Positions 9,501 to 16,370 of a stretch of 24,602 bases of DNA are shown here, one piece after another. The translations under genes and the position numbers were made by a program. The stretch comes from a virus, in the IMG/VR virus record IMGVR_UViG_3300027985_000550, positions 1-24,602 of that record; one strand, written 5' to 3'. The notes beneath the pieces were generated by a model. The model did no database searches. It saw nothing but the letters and a program-made list of their open reading frames with translations, and was not told the DNA's origin. Positions within the stretch are counted from its first letter, which is position 1; each line of letters opens with the position of its first letter.

Positions 9501-11083
9501 CCGTTTTTAGCTATTGCAGCACTCTTGTCTGCTGCCGCCGATATATTTGTTTGTATTGTGTTAAGCTTTTGTTCTGCAGTATTTAGTTTTGTTTTTGTGG
9601 TTGAAATTATTGTTTGTGCCGCTTTCTTCTTTGATATTTCTACGCTCAGTTTATCTTCAAGATTCAATACTCTTTGCTGCACAGCACGGGCTTTTGTCAA
9701 GTCTCTGTTTGCTATTGCTTGCGATAGCTCACGCTTCGATGCTGCTATTTTTGCATTAATTGTAGCAATATTCCCTTTTGATGTTTGCGCCTCTAATATT
9801 GCTGCCGTTTGTACGGCTTTAAGTCTTGCAATCTCTACGTTTAGCGCAGTTGCATTCTCTACAGTCTTCTGCTTAATTAACCCAATCTGTTCAGTTGTTA
9901 GCCTGTTTATGTTCGTAATACCCATAGCTTGCCTTTCCTGTTCCGGAATAAGCTTTGCAAGTTGCTGTGCTTCTGCCTGTGAAGCATCGTTACCTCTCGA
10001 CAGCTTTAGTTTATTAACTATTGCCAGTTGCGCCTTGTAAACCCCCAATGCGGCTGCAACTGAAAGTATTACCTCTTTGTTATCAAGTAAAAATTTAAGA
10101 GCTTCTTTTGCTCCAATTTCAATTTCTTTAAATGGATTCCCTTCCCCCAATAGCGAAGATATTGATTGCTGTATCTCCTTGTTTATGTCAAGTAACCGTT
10201 GCTCTTGCTCTTGTGTCTTTGTTAATTCCTTGTTTGTTTCCGCAAAACCCTCTTCAAGTGAGCCCAGCATTTTTAAAAATTCAATACCTGCATCTTCGCC
10301 TGCACCCCCAAATATATCGGCAATAGCGGTGCCTACCTGCGCACTTGTTGCAGGCAATTCTGCCAGCTTATCTGCTACTTGCTGTATCACCTCGAATGTA
10401 GTTGTAGTTCCTGCACGTAAGCCTGCTTCAATCTCCTTAGAAGACAACCCTATCCCATCAATTGCTTTTGCCGTCGATTCAGTCATCTCCCTCAACCTGA
10501 TATTGCCTTCCTTAATAGTGTCAATACCTTTGTCGGAGAATATACCAGCATCTACTTGCGCTGTCATTAATGCTCTTGCTTCCTTAGCACTTAATCCTGC
10601 TTCTTTAAGTAATGGTGAGTATTCCCTCAGTTGGTCAAGAAATTCGCCACTCCCATCTGCCCCCTCAATAAACCCTCGCTGCACCTCTGACAATGCTTCG
10701 GCGAAGCCTATATTCATACCCTTTGCGAAATTCGATGAAGCTAAAGCTACCTCCTCAACGCTTTTCCCGAAAGTGTTTGCTGTTGCTATTACATCTGCGG
10801 TAAAAGTATCAAGTTCAGCCCCTTGAAGTTTAGTTAACTTTGATATTTCATCTCTGTATTTTGCCGTATCTTTCCCTAGCTCAACTAATTGAGCTCCAAC
10901 TAAACTTATACCTCCAAGAGCTGCTATATTCTTAATAGCATTACCTATTCCTTTAAAGTCTGAATTTATCTTATCTGCCTGTGTGCCAACACCTGCCGTA
11001 AAATCGTTAAGCTGACTGTTCATTCGGCGAAGGTCTGTTTCAAACCCTTTATCTATTCCGCTTGAAAAATATAACCCTTTCAT
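6509..11083 (-). CDS. Tail tape measure protein
   Basis: 1524 aa, the longest gene here. Residues about 55-285 are a TP901-type tape measure core (ELGKDTAKYRDEISKLTKLQ, FGKSVEEVALASSNFAKG, IADIFGGAGEDAG). The rest is mostly long Lys/Glu/Gln/Ala-rich helix and predicted coiled coil. Two hydrophobic stretches are visible, at about 549-570 (ANPLGLVVTALSVAVPLI) and 1145-1170 (LGLIVGALVGVLLPLIQIV), of the type thought to insert in the host inner membrane during DNA ejection. At about 0.15 nm per residue the length implies a tail tube of roughly 230 nm. No lysozyme, NlpC/P60 or peptidase motif is evident. It begins at an ATGA overlap with the tail chaperone frame and precedes the distal tail gene, the canonical siphophage order. 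Confidence 0.95.
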   Translation of the reverse strand: MKGLYFSSGIDKGFETDLRRMNSQLNDFTAGVGTQADKINSDFKGIGNAIKNIAALGGISLVGAQLVELGKDTAKYRDEISKLTKLQGAELDTFTADVIATANTFGKSVEEVALASSNFAKGMNIGFAEALSEVQRGFIEGADGSGEFLDQLREYSPLLKEAGLSAKEARALMTAQVDAGIFSDKGIDTIKEGNIRLREMTESTAKAIDGIGLSSKEIEAGLRAGTTTTFEVIQQVADKLAELPATSAQVGTAIADIFGGAGEDAGIEFLKMLGSLEEGFAETNKELTKTQEQEQRLLDINKEIQQSISSLLGEGNPFKEIEIGAKEALKFLLDNKEVILSVAAALGVYKAQLAIVNKLKLSRGNDASQAEAQQLAKLIPEQERQAMGITNINRLTTEQIGLIKQKTVENATALNVEIARLKAVQTAAILEAQTSKGNIATINAKIAASKRELSQAIANRDLTKARAVQQRVLNLEDKLSVEISKKKAAQTIISTTKTKLNTAEQKLNTIQTNISAAADKSAAIAKNGLAAASYKLSNGLKSLRAAAVANPLGLVVTALSVAVPLIMKFVDKQKELNRETVKLNAEIKKEQFEINGIFDALKKTNPETDERNRLIKQLNDKYPDLIGNYDLEKASLKEIEIAQNAVNQKIIENIALRSKQEKIDEIGESLYKAQGKAINKLLNIDRIDKGTLTAYFQKINEDIEKGGSNILDLAKKYAKEMGIAISYGSYATQPGSKHALTDFDYLLQSIQASDEAWKEFKASKQEIEDFTNAFLKQSTGQDKFKIEKSPFYFEFREGVEGELSEEEKKELADKYKEQLKAYEQYLSDQKSLYEKYNSDVSSVTEERKTKVDELYKFLTEQGNTYIEFLNKELNKENDLGKKEIIKQEIKTVTLDTAVEAEKQKEEEEQINKEKLDELLNQYGDYLTKRKALIDKANTKLKVAEKNNVGDKVKGNIIEELNKQLDELNSAYATSTQGINKLFTDTKNKSLEELQELKNGAVDILDYIDGKTKFRDNNMFGLSQDKVDSFSPETVDMIRKSVEGLTTSIQDTDTGFSSLISSFQQMASSDTVAGVEEGAGGVTAALQTIVTIAEEVAETLIALSEATGSEVLEVIATYVTDILDTFNKLFAGITEGFKIAKQIGGKLGLIVGALVGVLLPLIQIVSSFVKKTKEANEEIERNFNEAYVSIIEKTEAFYRDLSRIQKKYDTSFGKFEFGEGFEGSAESIKAATAQLNKYMTALNGVEVKTKDRRWRKDEYKDLLELFPQLINEQGKLNTVVAESVLDSGILGGNEENILKGALEASYAIEEAYEAMGEYMASVFGDVASEASKAFRDIYENGSDAFAGLEQSMTDMIESFSQQAIDFAFIKPLTDELQSAAQNIGKDYTAGNISLDTLQESIVLELGDFYKDLNTIQPAVLEAYSKADEIAAKAGFNNAFDGSESAAERSNAGKVSESITEATGTEIVGGINATRLSNERIASYSADALELATNSLIVLGQIKRNTDYLPEIAENTKKTYQKLGGI

Positions 11084-11298
11084 ACTTTTTTAATTAATTT
11101 TCGCTCGCTGTCGGTCAGTTCCGATATTTTAGTACCAAACCCTTTCGGCGGCACATCACTTTTATTATTCTTACTCTTATCGTCATAATCAATACTTGGT
11201 GCAGTAAGCGAGCCTATTACATATTGTATGTAAGGCATATTCAATATCTGATTGGGCGACATTCCTGTTTTCTCTTGATAGGCAAACATATTGCCCAT
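11080..11298 (-). CDS. Tail assembly chaperone, downstream (T-like) frame
   Basis: As a separate gene it starts at the ATG at 11296-11298, sharing a base with the stop of the upstream chaperone (TAATG), and gives 72 aa. The frame is open further upstream, to 11376, where it overlaps the upstream gene; a TTG at 11350-11352 would also give 90 aa. The protein reads MGNMFAYQEKTGMSPNQIL, then NMPYIQYVIGSLTAPSIDYD, the compact helical pattern of the domain that binds the tape measure in lambda gpGT-type proteins. The tail (KSKNNKSDVPPKGFG) is charged and probably disordered. It is probably made mainly as the C-terminal part of a frameshift fusion with the upstream gene. A strong AAAGGAGG upstream also permits independent initiation, so both products are possible. 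Confidence 0.7.
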   Translation of the reverse strand: MGNMFAYQEKTGMSPNQILNMPYIQYVIGSLTAPSIDYDDKSKNNKSDVPPKGFGTKISELTDSERKLIKKV

Positions 11299-11741
11299 TA
11301 AGTTCTTTCCTCCTTTAATAGTGTATTGTCTATCCTTAGTATCAGGGTCCAATAGTTCAAAAAAAAAGCAGGATCGTCAAGCTTATGAATCGTCAAAAAT
11401 AAATTCCACAAATGGTAATGTCCGCACTTTTGCAGCTTCCGAATTAATAACTTCTCATAAAGCCTGTGCCCAAAACGAGAGTTCGCCAAAGCTATTGCAC
11501 AATACTCATTAATAAGTGGTATAATTTTGTCCTGCAATTCAGGGTCACTAAAATCATCAAGCATTGCAGGGTTATTATTCTTAATAAGCCGCAATTGCTT
11601 CTTAATCTTACAGAGTTTGATATGTGTCCCGGTAGTAATATATTTAAGGTAAAAGGGGAAAACCCCTAATACCCTAAATCCTTTCAATCGCTTCCGTTCG
11701 TTTGTCACTATGTCCGCTATCTCAAGTGCCAGTTCGCTCAT
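11298..11741 (-). CDS. Tail assembly chaperone, upstream (G-like) frame
   Basis: 147 aa, mostly helical and basic (MSELALEIADIVTNERKRLK, then LCKIKKQLRLIKNN). It lies exactly between the tail tube gene and the tape measure, where siphophages encode a G-like chaperone whose minor -1 frameshift product coats the tape measure during tail assembly. At codons 125-128 the mRNA reads GCU UUU UUU UUG, and an overlapping -1 frame continues to 11080. The ordinary product ends KEERT at 11298. The start overlaps the tube gene stop (TAATG at 11739-11743). The sequence itself does not match a family I know well; the assignment rests on position, size, overlap architecture and the slippery run. Confidence 0.75.
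   Translation of the reverse strand: MSELALEIADIVTNERKRLKGFRVLGVFPFYLKYITTGTHIKLCKIKKQLRLIKNNNPAMLDDFSDPELQDKIIPLINEYCAIALANSRFGHRLYEKLLIRKLQKCGHYHLWNLFLTIHKLDDPAFFLNYWTLILRIDNTLLKEERT
11309..11316 (-). promoter_or_regulatory. Unusually strong Shine-Dalgarno sequence before the ATG at 11296-11298
   Basis: The coding strand reads AAAGGAGG, ten bases before the ATG of the downstream chaperone frame. Almost all other starts in this window have no such sequence, as usual in Bacteroidetes. It could drive separate translation of the 72-aa product. It also encodes Lys-Gly-Gly in the fusion frame, so a coincidence of coding is possible. Confidence 0.4.
11358..11369 (-). other. Probable -1 programmed ribosomal frameshift site in tail chaperone gene
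   Basis: On the coding strand the run reads GCTTTTTTTTTG, nine T in a row, in the zero frame GCT TTT TTT TTG. T TTT TTT is a legitimate slippery heptamer: both tRNA-Phe can re-pair one base back. After slipping, the -1 frame reads F-E-L-L-D-P and continues to the stop at 11080-11082, giving a fusion of about 220 aa (127 residues from the upstream gene plus 93). The -1 frame is closed only 12 bases upstream by a TGA at 11377-11379, so the slip must occur between 11376 and 11298, which contains this run. I did not find a clear downstream pseudoknot by eye. Confidence 0.7.
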
Positions 11742-12499
11742 TATGCCTCTGTTACTGTTACTGTCCAGTTCTGTGTTGTACCGTCAGCGGCTTCAACTGC
11801 AAATACCACAGGTTGGCTGAAATCTATCTCATCACTGCCACATGGGGTTGCATAAGCTCCTATCGAACACTTAATGTAGGGGCTTAACTTCGTAATGTCT
11901 GTTCCCGCCTCAACCTCAATTGAAACAGTATGCAATGTTGTATTAATTGATGCTGCCCCGGTTTGTTCATCTAGTACAAAGCCTTTAATGTCGTTAGCCG
12001 ACTTGTCGAAGCCTTCGTATGAACCTATTGCATTTACTCCCTCTTTCTCAGGCTTCAATGCCGTGCCATTTACTTGTATATATGCCAAGTCCTCGTCCGA
12101 TGTTGCCAAGTATGCATTTAACGCAACGTTTACAGCATAAGTAATCGACATATTCTTATGAATAATCATAACCGACTTCCTTATCCCCTGAACCTGATTA
12201 TCCTTCTTCCACTCTGTTACCTCAGCACTTACTTCAACATCGCCACCCATAAACAGAGCTTTATTTACTGCTGAAATATCAGCCACCTGCATATTAAGTG
12301 AGTAATCGCCGGCCACAACACTCTCTTCGAGTACTTCTCCGTTTACATTCTTGTAGGAGGTTGTACTAGGGTCAGAACCTTCAAGTTTCGAAGTCCCTTC
12401 TCGAACACTACCGTCAATCTTTCGCCAGTTAGTACCTAACCCGCCATCGGGTGCAACATCAGATATTAATATCTTCTTATGTCCAATATCTACCTTCAT
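11741..12499 (-). CDS. Major tail tube protein with C-terminal Ig-like (DUF5018-like) domain
   Basis: 252 aa. The first 165 residues look like a siphophage tail tube subunit (MKVDIGHKKILISDVAPDGG, ADISAVNKALFMGGDVEV, KSVMIIHKNMSITYAVNVAL), and the gene lies between the tail terminator and the chaperones, the usual place. Residues about 172-250 form a separate domain: FVLDEQTGAASINTTLHTVS, then VEAGTDITKLSPYIKCSIGA, ending in AVEAADGTTQNWTVTVTEA. This matches the pattern of a Bacteroidetes surface domain (DUF5018-like, with the closing ADGTxQ.(W/Y)TVTVT phrase). By analogy with the Ig-like domain on lambda gpV, it should project from the outer face of every tube ring. It starts with an ATGA overlap with the terminator gene. 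Confidence 0.8.
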   Translation of the reverse strand: MKVDIGHKKILISDVAPDGGLGTNWRKIDGSVREGTSKLEGSDPSTTSYKNVNGEVLEESVVAGDYSLNMQVADISAVNKALFMGGDVEVSAEVTEWKKDNQVQGIRKSVMIIHKNMSITYAVNVALNAYLATSDEDLAYIQVNGTALKPEKEGVNAIGSYEGFDKSANDIKGFVLDEQTGAASINTTLHTVSIEVEAGTDITKLSPYIKCSIGAYATPCGSDEIDFSQPVVFAVEAADGTTQNWTVTVTEA

Positions 12500-12912
12500 C
12501 TTATTATTTTTTTAAAGTTTATTTTTAAAATTGCATAATGTTGTTGTGTATCTGCCTCTTGAACCGAAGCAGTATAAGTCTCACGTGTTTGTCCCTCGAA
12601 AGCATACTTGTTATTTTCCAATAAATATTCCGAGAACTCGATAAGCAATCGCTCTAAAACTTCGCCTCGCTGCATATCTTCATAGAATGTATTGCCTGAC
12701 TTTATATCATTGTAATATATTTTAATTAATATAGCCCCGTCTTGCACTAATTTCTGCGAAACTCCCGGTATTATACTTATTACACAATCTTCAAGCTTAC
12801 TGTCAGTTGCTCTTGTGCTTTTTATCACATTACCTGATATTGAAGTAGCTATATCACTTTCGGAAACAAGCCTCCATATATCTGTTAATATTTCATTCTT
12901 AGTTAGTATCAT
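12496..12912 (-). CDS. Probable tail terminator protein
   Basis: 138 aa (MILTKNEILTDIWRLVSESD; later GDMQ-like segment EDMQRGEVLERLLIEFSEYL; end AILKINFKKIIR). It combines an N-terminal helix, a beta core (DCVISIIPG, AILIKIYYND) and a long amphipathic helix, the layout of small tail terminator proteins that cap the tube and join it to the head. The gene lies immediately before the tube gene and after the gp10-like gene, with ATGA overlaps at both ends, the standard place for a terminator. I recognise no diagnostic motif, so the name is based on synteny and general fold. Confidence 0.6.
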   Translation of the reverse strand: MILTKNEILTDIWRLVSESDIATSISGNVIKSTRATDSKLEDCVISIIPGVSQKLVQDGAILIKIYYNDIKSGNTFYEDMQRGEVLERLLIEFSEYLLENNKYAFEGQTRETYTASVQEADTQQHYAILKINFKKIIR

Positions 12913-13352
12913 GCCTCTATTTCCCTTTTAATTATATCAAGCATCTTGGGGAGTTCACGTATCAATTCAAGTTCCGATTTTCGCAACACGTTCTTATTCA
13001 ACTCATCTTCAACAAATGTTGCATACTTCATTCCTGCAACTATTACTATTACATACCCATTGCGTTGTTCTGTAAGTAGTGAATTTATGAAATCCATACC
13101 CTCACTATCTCCTATGTCTGCACTCTTATGCTTAGTAAATCCGCTATACTTAATTGGTTTCCCGTCTTTAATTAGTACCCCCCCTATTGAACTTATAAGG
13201 TTTCCTGTCCTTACCGTGTACCCGGCATTGTCACGTGCATGATTCACCAATTGTGCAACCATGTAATTCAGAATCTTAATATAAGCTGCATCAATACGCT
13301 TACTGTAATTTAATATGTAATTATGGACTTGCTTCGTATTCTTCAACTTCAT
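12909..13352 (-). CDS. HK97 gp10-like neck/tail completion protein
   Basis: 147 aa. Hallmarks of the HK97 gp10 family are visible: an N-terminal helix, then YTVRTGNLISSIG at 45-57 (the typical aromatic..TGxLxxSI phrase) and GMKYATFVED at 107-116 (the typical GxxYAxYVE phrase), followed by a C-terminal helix (ELELIRELPKMLDIIKREIE). Proteins of this family act at the head-tail junction or in completing the tail. It starts with an ATGA overlap with the stopper gene and ends with one at the terminator gene, in the canonical neck order. Confidence 0.8.
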   Translation of the reverse strand: MKLKNTKQVHNYILNYSKRIDAAYIKILNYMVAQLVNHARDNAGYTVRTGNLISSIGGVLIKDGKPIKYSGFTKHKSADIGDSEGMDFINSLLTEQRNGYVIVIVAGMKYATFVEDELNKNVLRKSELELIRELPKMLDIIKREIEA

Positions 13353-13708
13353 ACAACTAATTTGAATGCGTTTATGAAATTCAAATGCGATTTCTGATTA
13401 ACCCTGTATTCGCCCAATTCACAACCACTGTTGTCTTTCAGTCTCACTTGCTCTAACACCGATAAATCGAATTCCTTGTAAGTTTCGCCATAAATCAAAG
13501 TAGCGATTTCTGTATCGTCAATAATAATAGAATAAGACCCCTGCGATACTTCTCCATCAGCATACATCTTATATTCTCGTGTTATCTCTGATATATTACA
13601 AGCTACATAGTCGCTCCATTCGTCAGTAGTGGGGAGTGGGTTGCCGTTTGTTTTGTCAACCCCTCCTCCTGTCTGACTTCTAAAAGATATGAACCCCGAA
13701 TTTATCAT
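13349..13708 (-). CDS. Probable head-tail stopper/connector protein
   Basis: 119 aa, mainly beta-forming (ACNISEITREYKMYADGEVS, SYSIIIDDTEIATLIYGETY, CELGEYRVNQKSHLNFIN). It sits between the adaptor and the HK97 gp10-like gene, where siphophages encode the stopper that plugs the portal channel. The segment YADGEVSQGSYSIIID followed by a closing strand after SGCELGEYRVNQ resembles small beta-barrel stoppers of the SPP1 gp16 / HK97 gp7 type, but only loosely. ATGA overlaps on both sides indicate coupled translation within the neck cluster. Confidence 0.6.
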   Translation of the reverse strand: MINSGFISFRSQTGGGVDKTNGNPLPTTDEWSDYVACNISEITREYKMYADGEVSQGSYSIIIDDTEIATLIYGETYKEFDLSVLEQVRLKDNSGCELGEYRVNQKSHLNFINAFKLVV

Positions 13709-14031
13709 ATTTCTGTGCCCTTGTATTGATATACTATATCTTGTATTATGTTACTGTCGCCAAGTTCTTCGTATATCTTATTAGCCTTCTGACGCAAACG
13801 CTCTCTTGCTGCCTCACTAATGCTTATACTAATACCACCCTCTGTAATATTAGGGGCTTCACTTACCCATAATATAACATCAGCTTTTGCAAGCTTAAAG
13901 GGAGACGAAAGCCTAACTTCCAATGTTGCTTCTTCGTTTAATTCTAAAGCTCTTTCATCTGCAATATCATTAATTGCCGATTCTGCAATAGGGTAGTGAT
14001 GTACGGCTTTCAAGCTCTCTCTTACTGTCAT
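13705..14031 (-). CDS. Head-tail adaptor (connector) protein
   Basis: 108 aa. It is largely helical at both ends (MTVRESLKAVHHYPIAESAI; AARERLRQKANKIYEELGD), with a middle strand LAKADVILWVSEAPNITEGG then ISISISEAARERL. The phrase in which KADV..W.S.AP is followed by EGGISIS is a pattern I associate with a Bacteroidetes phage adaptor family (DUF6706-like). Position is decisive: it is the first gene downstream of the major capsid gene, where the portal-docking adaptor is normally encoded. It is 12 bp from the capsid stop and overlaps the stopper gene by ATGA. Confidence 0.65.
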   Translation of the reverse strand: MTVRESLKAVHHYPIAESAINDIADERALELNEEATLEVRLSSPFKLAKADVILWVSEAPNITEGGISISISEAARERLRQKANKIYEELGDSNIIQDIVYQYKGTEI

Positions 14032-14043
14032 AATTCAAAACAA

Positions 14044-15318
14044 CTAAACTCCAAGCAACTCTTTTAGTTCAGCTTCTTGCTCATCACTCAATGTGTTGAC
14101 TTTCTCAATAAGTTTTGCATCACTTATATTAGAAGCTGTACGTATTCCCATATCATTCAATGCAACAACTACATCAGCCTTAATTAATGCCGTATCCCAT
14201 ATTGTGATATTAGCATCGCCTTCAATCTCTCCTGCAGCTAATGCCTGAGCTTCATTCGTATCCATCAACCAAAGGTTATCCACATCAATTACAGGTATAA
14301 CAAGAGCTTGTGAAGTAGTGAACTCTTCGAGAGGATCGTTCTTAGCATACTTCGACACAAGCGTATAGCTGGTTGCTTTCTGATATGCAACTCCTGTTAC
14401 CGGGTGATTCTCTTCTGCAAGCTCTCCGTATTGCAATTCTCCTGCATCAAGCGTTGACAAAAATGCAACACTACCCTCTGCCCATGGTCTTACTGATGTC
14501 TTTTTGCCATTCTTCTCAAATATAGTAGTGCGGTCAATCTCAATAATATTCAGATTATACTCACTCAACATCAATTGCTTAAATTGTTCTTTCAACGGAA
14601 CCGCTGCATTGTTAACATCAGGCAAGCGTAAGCTTGCTGCGAAAAGAGACTTCACTTGCGATGACTGACGAATTATATTCAACGTTGCCCCATCAAGCAA
14701 CATATAATTCAAGTTTACCCCATATTCTTTCGCCTTAGTTAATACATTCTGAATATCATCTAAAGCCTTAGGGTCGCTACCTGTCTCGTATTTTATTTGA
14801 ACTCCGAATTTCTGAGATTCAGGATGCCCGAAATCGGCACGTATTCCTACACCTGCTTTGTCCGAAGGAACTATTACTGAACCGTTCGACAACCCTGTCA
14901 AAAACATATATTCAATTGTTTCTTCAACTCCACCCACAACCTTAGGAACATCACTGAATATCTTAGCTACAACCTCAGCTTCTTTATCTCCTTTATTCTT
15001 AAGAATGTCAATATCACTAAGTTGTTTCTCATTCAATCCGAGCTTCATTCCTGCCTTGGGAATGTCGCCGGTAGCCTTACCCATACTGTCTCGTCTCTTC
15101 AATGGCAGCGAACTGTTCATTGTTACAATATCAGCTGCTACAATACTGCCATTACTCGACAATGAACCCCACTTCAAGTCCGTTGAGAATACTTCCTTAA
15201 GCATACTCTTGAACATATACTTCGGTTGTTCCTTTGTTCCGTTGATTGTCTCCTTAACCTTCTTAACTAATGGATTAAACCACTTCTGTACATACTCGGG
15301 GAATAATGATTCTTTCAT
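14044..15318 (-). CDS. Major capsid protein (HK97-fold, gpE-like family)
   Basis: 424 aa. The pattern LPLKRRDSMGKATGDIPKAG at 71-90, in which the strand leads into a loop with IPK, and the following helical region (LGLNEKQLSDIDIL) fit the gpE-like branch of HK97-fold major capsid proteins. Later features include MLLDGATLNIIRQS at 206-219, the core strand NLNIIEIDRTTIF at 255-267, RPWAEGSVAFLST at 277-289, and the end of the fold at QALVIPVIDVDNLWLMDT (337-354). Residues 355-424 form an extra helical, acidic tail beyond the usual end. It follows the decoration-like and scaffold genes and precedes the adaptor, the standard head order. Capsid identity is very likely; the exact family is less certain. 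Confidence 0.85.
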   Translation of the reverse strand: MKESLFPEYVQKWFNPLVKKVKETINGTKEQPKYMFKSMLKEVFSTDLKWGSLSSNGSIVAADIVTMNSSLPLKRRDSMGKATGDIPKAGMKLGLNEKQLSDIDILKNKGDKEAEVVAKIFSDVPKVVGGVEETIEYMFLTGLSNGSVIVPSDKAGVGIRADFGHPESQKFGVQIKYETGSDPKALDDIQNVLTKAKEYGVNLNYMLLDGATLNIIRQSSQVKSLFAASLRLPDVNNAAVPLKEQFKQLMLSEYNLNIIEIDRTTIFEKNGKKTSVRPWAEGSVAFLSTLDAGELQYGELAEENHPVTGVAYQKATSYTLVSKYAKNDPLEEFTTSQALVIPVIDVDNLWLMDTNEAQALAAGEIEGDANITIWDTALIKADVVVALNDMGIRTASNISDAKLIEKVNTLSDEQEAELKELLGV

Positions 15319-15333
15319 ATTGCCTGCTTATTT

Positions 15334-15723
15334 TTATTCTGAAAAGAATGTGATTAAACTTAAATTCGACTGTACAGTTGCAGGTATTGAGTATACTACT
15401 GCCTCTGTGTTCACACGACATCGCACCGCAATAGGAGCAAATGCTCTTACGGTAAGAATTGTAGCACTTAATACTCCCACAACTTTATCCATTTTATTTC
15501 CCGCACCGGTTTCAATTGCGGTACCTTCACTGTTTAGTGCTAAGGGCTTATATTCGCCATCATCATCTTTAATTACAGGATGTCCTGCGGGTATAATTGC
15601 ATGAGGCCATCCTGTTACATCAAGAGCCTTGCCCCCCGGTATATCCTCAAGTAAGTTCGACACTACTATGTTGTCATTAGTAGTGTCAATTTTCACGCTT
15701 TCTGTTAAAATTACTTCTGCCAT
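15334..15723 (-). CDS. Capsid decoration-like protein
   Basis: 129 aa, beta-rich, lacking signal or membrane segments (MAEVILTESVKIDTTNDNIV, PHAIIPAGHPVIKDDDGEYK). It lies between the scaffold and the major capsid gene, the position and size expected of a head decoration or capsid-stabilising protein of gpD type. The phrase in which PAG.PV..DDG.Y.PL is followed by a VVGVL strand is common to such proteins. Spacing is 14 bp from the scaffold stop and 15 bp before the capsid gene. Its start is preceded by an A-rich stretch, with no Shine-Dalgarno. Confidence 0.65.
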   Translation of the reverse strand: MAEVILTESVKIDTTNDNIVVSNLLEDIPGGKALDVTGWPHAIIPAGHPVIKDDDGEYKPLALNSEGTAIETGAGNKMDKVVGVLSATILTVRAFAPIAVRCRVNTEAVVYSIPATVQSNLSLITFFSE

Positions 15724-15737
15724 TTTTTTTAAAAATT

Positions 15738-16370
15738 TTACATTTTGTCAAGAATCTCCTTAACCTCATCGTCAGAGGCTTCTCCATTATTGCCTCCGCC
15801 AACAGGCAACCCCTTACCCGAACTGCCGGCAATAAATGTTGAATGAAGCTCACTGTACTCTGCCTCCAATGCTTCTACTTGTGATTCGATTGTTGTCTCT
15901 GAATCAACGTCAATTCTACCTGCCCATTTTTTTTGAATAAATTCAGGCAACTTAACGGACTTAGATAATGCAGTTCTCTGCTTCTCCTCTTTACTTAGTT
16001 TTATTTTGTCTTGCTCTAATGTTTGCACTTTCTCGGTTAGTGCCTTATTACTTTCAATAAGTTCCCTTGCCCATTCTGGTGTATCATTATTAGACGGTGT
16101 AGAAGTTACCGGGGGAACATCAGTTAATTTAGTGCCATCTTTAATATTATGCTTCCTTTCATAATTCCTAACCGATGTCTCTGAAGCTTCTGTTGCTCTG
16201 CTATCTCCGTAACTCTTAAGTACATACTGAAAGTCCACCCCGTCAACAGCGGTTTGTGCTTCATCAGCAGTTGTTGCAGTTTTCGCCAGCTTATCGGCAA
16301 TCCTGCCTAAAATCGCATTATCAACCCCCACGAATTTAGCTGCTAATAATGTCAATAGTTGTTCTTTCAT
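15738..16370 (-). CDS. Capsid scaffolding protein
   Basis: 210 aa, acidic and mainly helical. The N-terminal 50 residues form a helical domain (MKEQLLTLLAAKFVGVDNAI). A Pro/Ser/Thr/Asn linker at 85-97 follows, then a predicted coiled coil at 98-132 (ELIESNKALTEKVQTLEQDK). Residues 140-180 contain more helix. A Gly-rich linker at 182-196 leads to a short charged C-terminal helix (DDEVKEILDKM), the usual capsid-docking element of scaffolds. It is the first gene of the head cluster and lies directly upstream of the decoration and capsid genes. No protease motif is seen, so it does not look like a scaffold fused to a maturation protease. Confidence 0.75.
   Translation of the reverse strand: MKEQLLTLLAAKFVGVDNAILGRIADKLAKTATTADEAQTAVDGVDFQYVLKSYGDSRATEASETSVRNYERKHNIKDGTKLTDVPPVTSTPSNNDTPEWARELIESNKALTEKVQTLEQDKIKLSKEEKQRTALSKSVKLPEFIQKKWAGRIDVDSETTIESQVEALEAEYSELHSTFIAGSSGKGLPVGGGNNGEASDDEVKEILDKM

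Noticed and set aside
9525-10826. Long plus-strand open frames opposite the tape measure gene
   Set aside because: They are Ser/Cys/Phe/Ile-rich with no domain pattern and lie antisense to a clear helical tape measure; such frames arise as shadows of a biased coding sequence.
6509-11083. Cell-wall hydrolase domain inside the tape measure
   Set aside because: No lysozyme, NlpC/P60 or M23 catalytic motif could be found; the regions outside the core are coiled coil and two hydrophobic stretches.
11350-11369. The T9 run as a sequencing error that splits a single gene
   Set aside because: Both frames are open on both sides over about 79 bases and each has a normal stop or start; this matches the expected frameshift architecture better than a random indel. 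It cannot be excluded from sequence alone.
14858-15604. A 248-codon plus-strand frame opposite the capsid and decoration genes
   Set aside because: It spans two real minus-strand genes and their spacer, has low-complexity composition and no recognisable motif.
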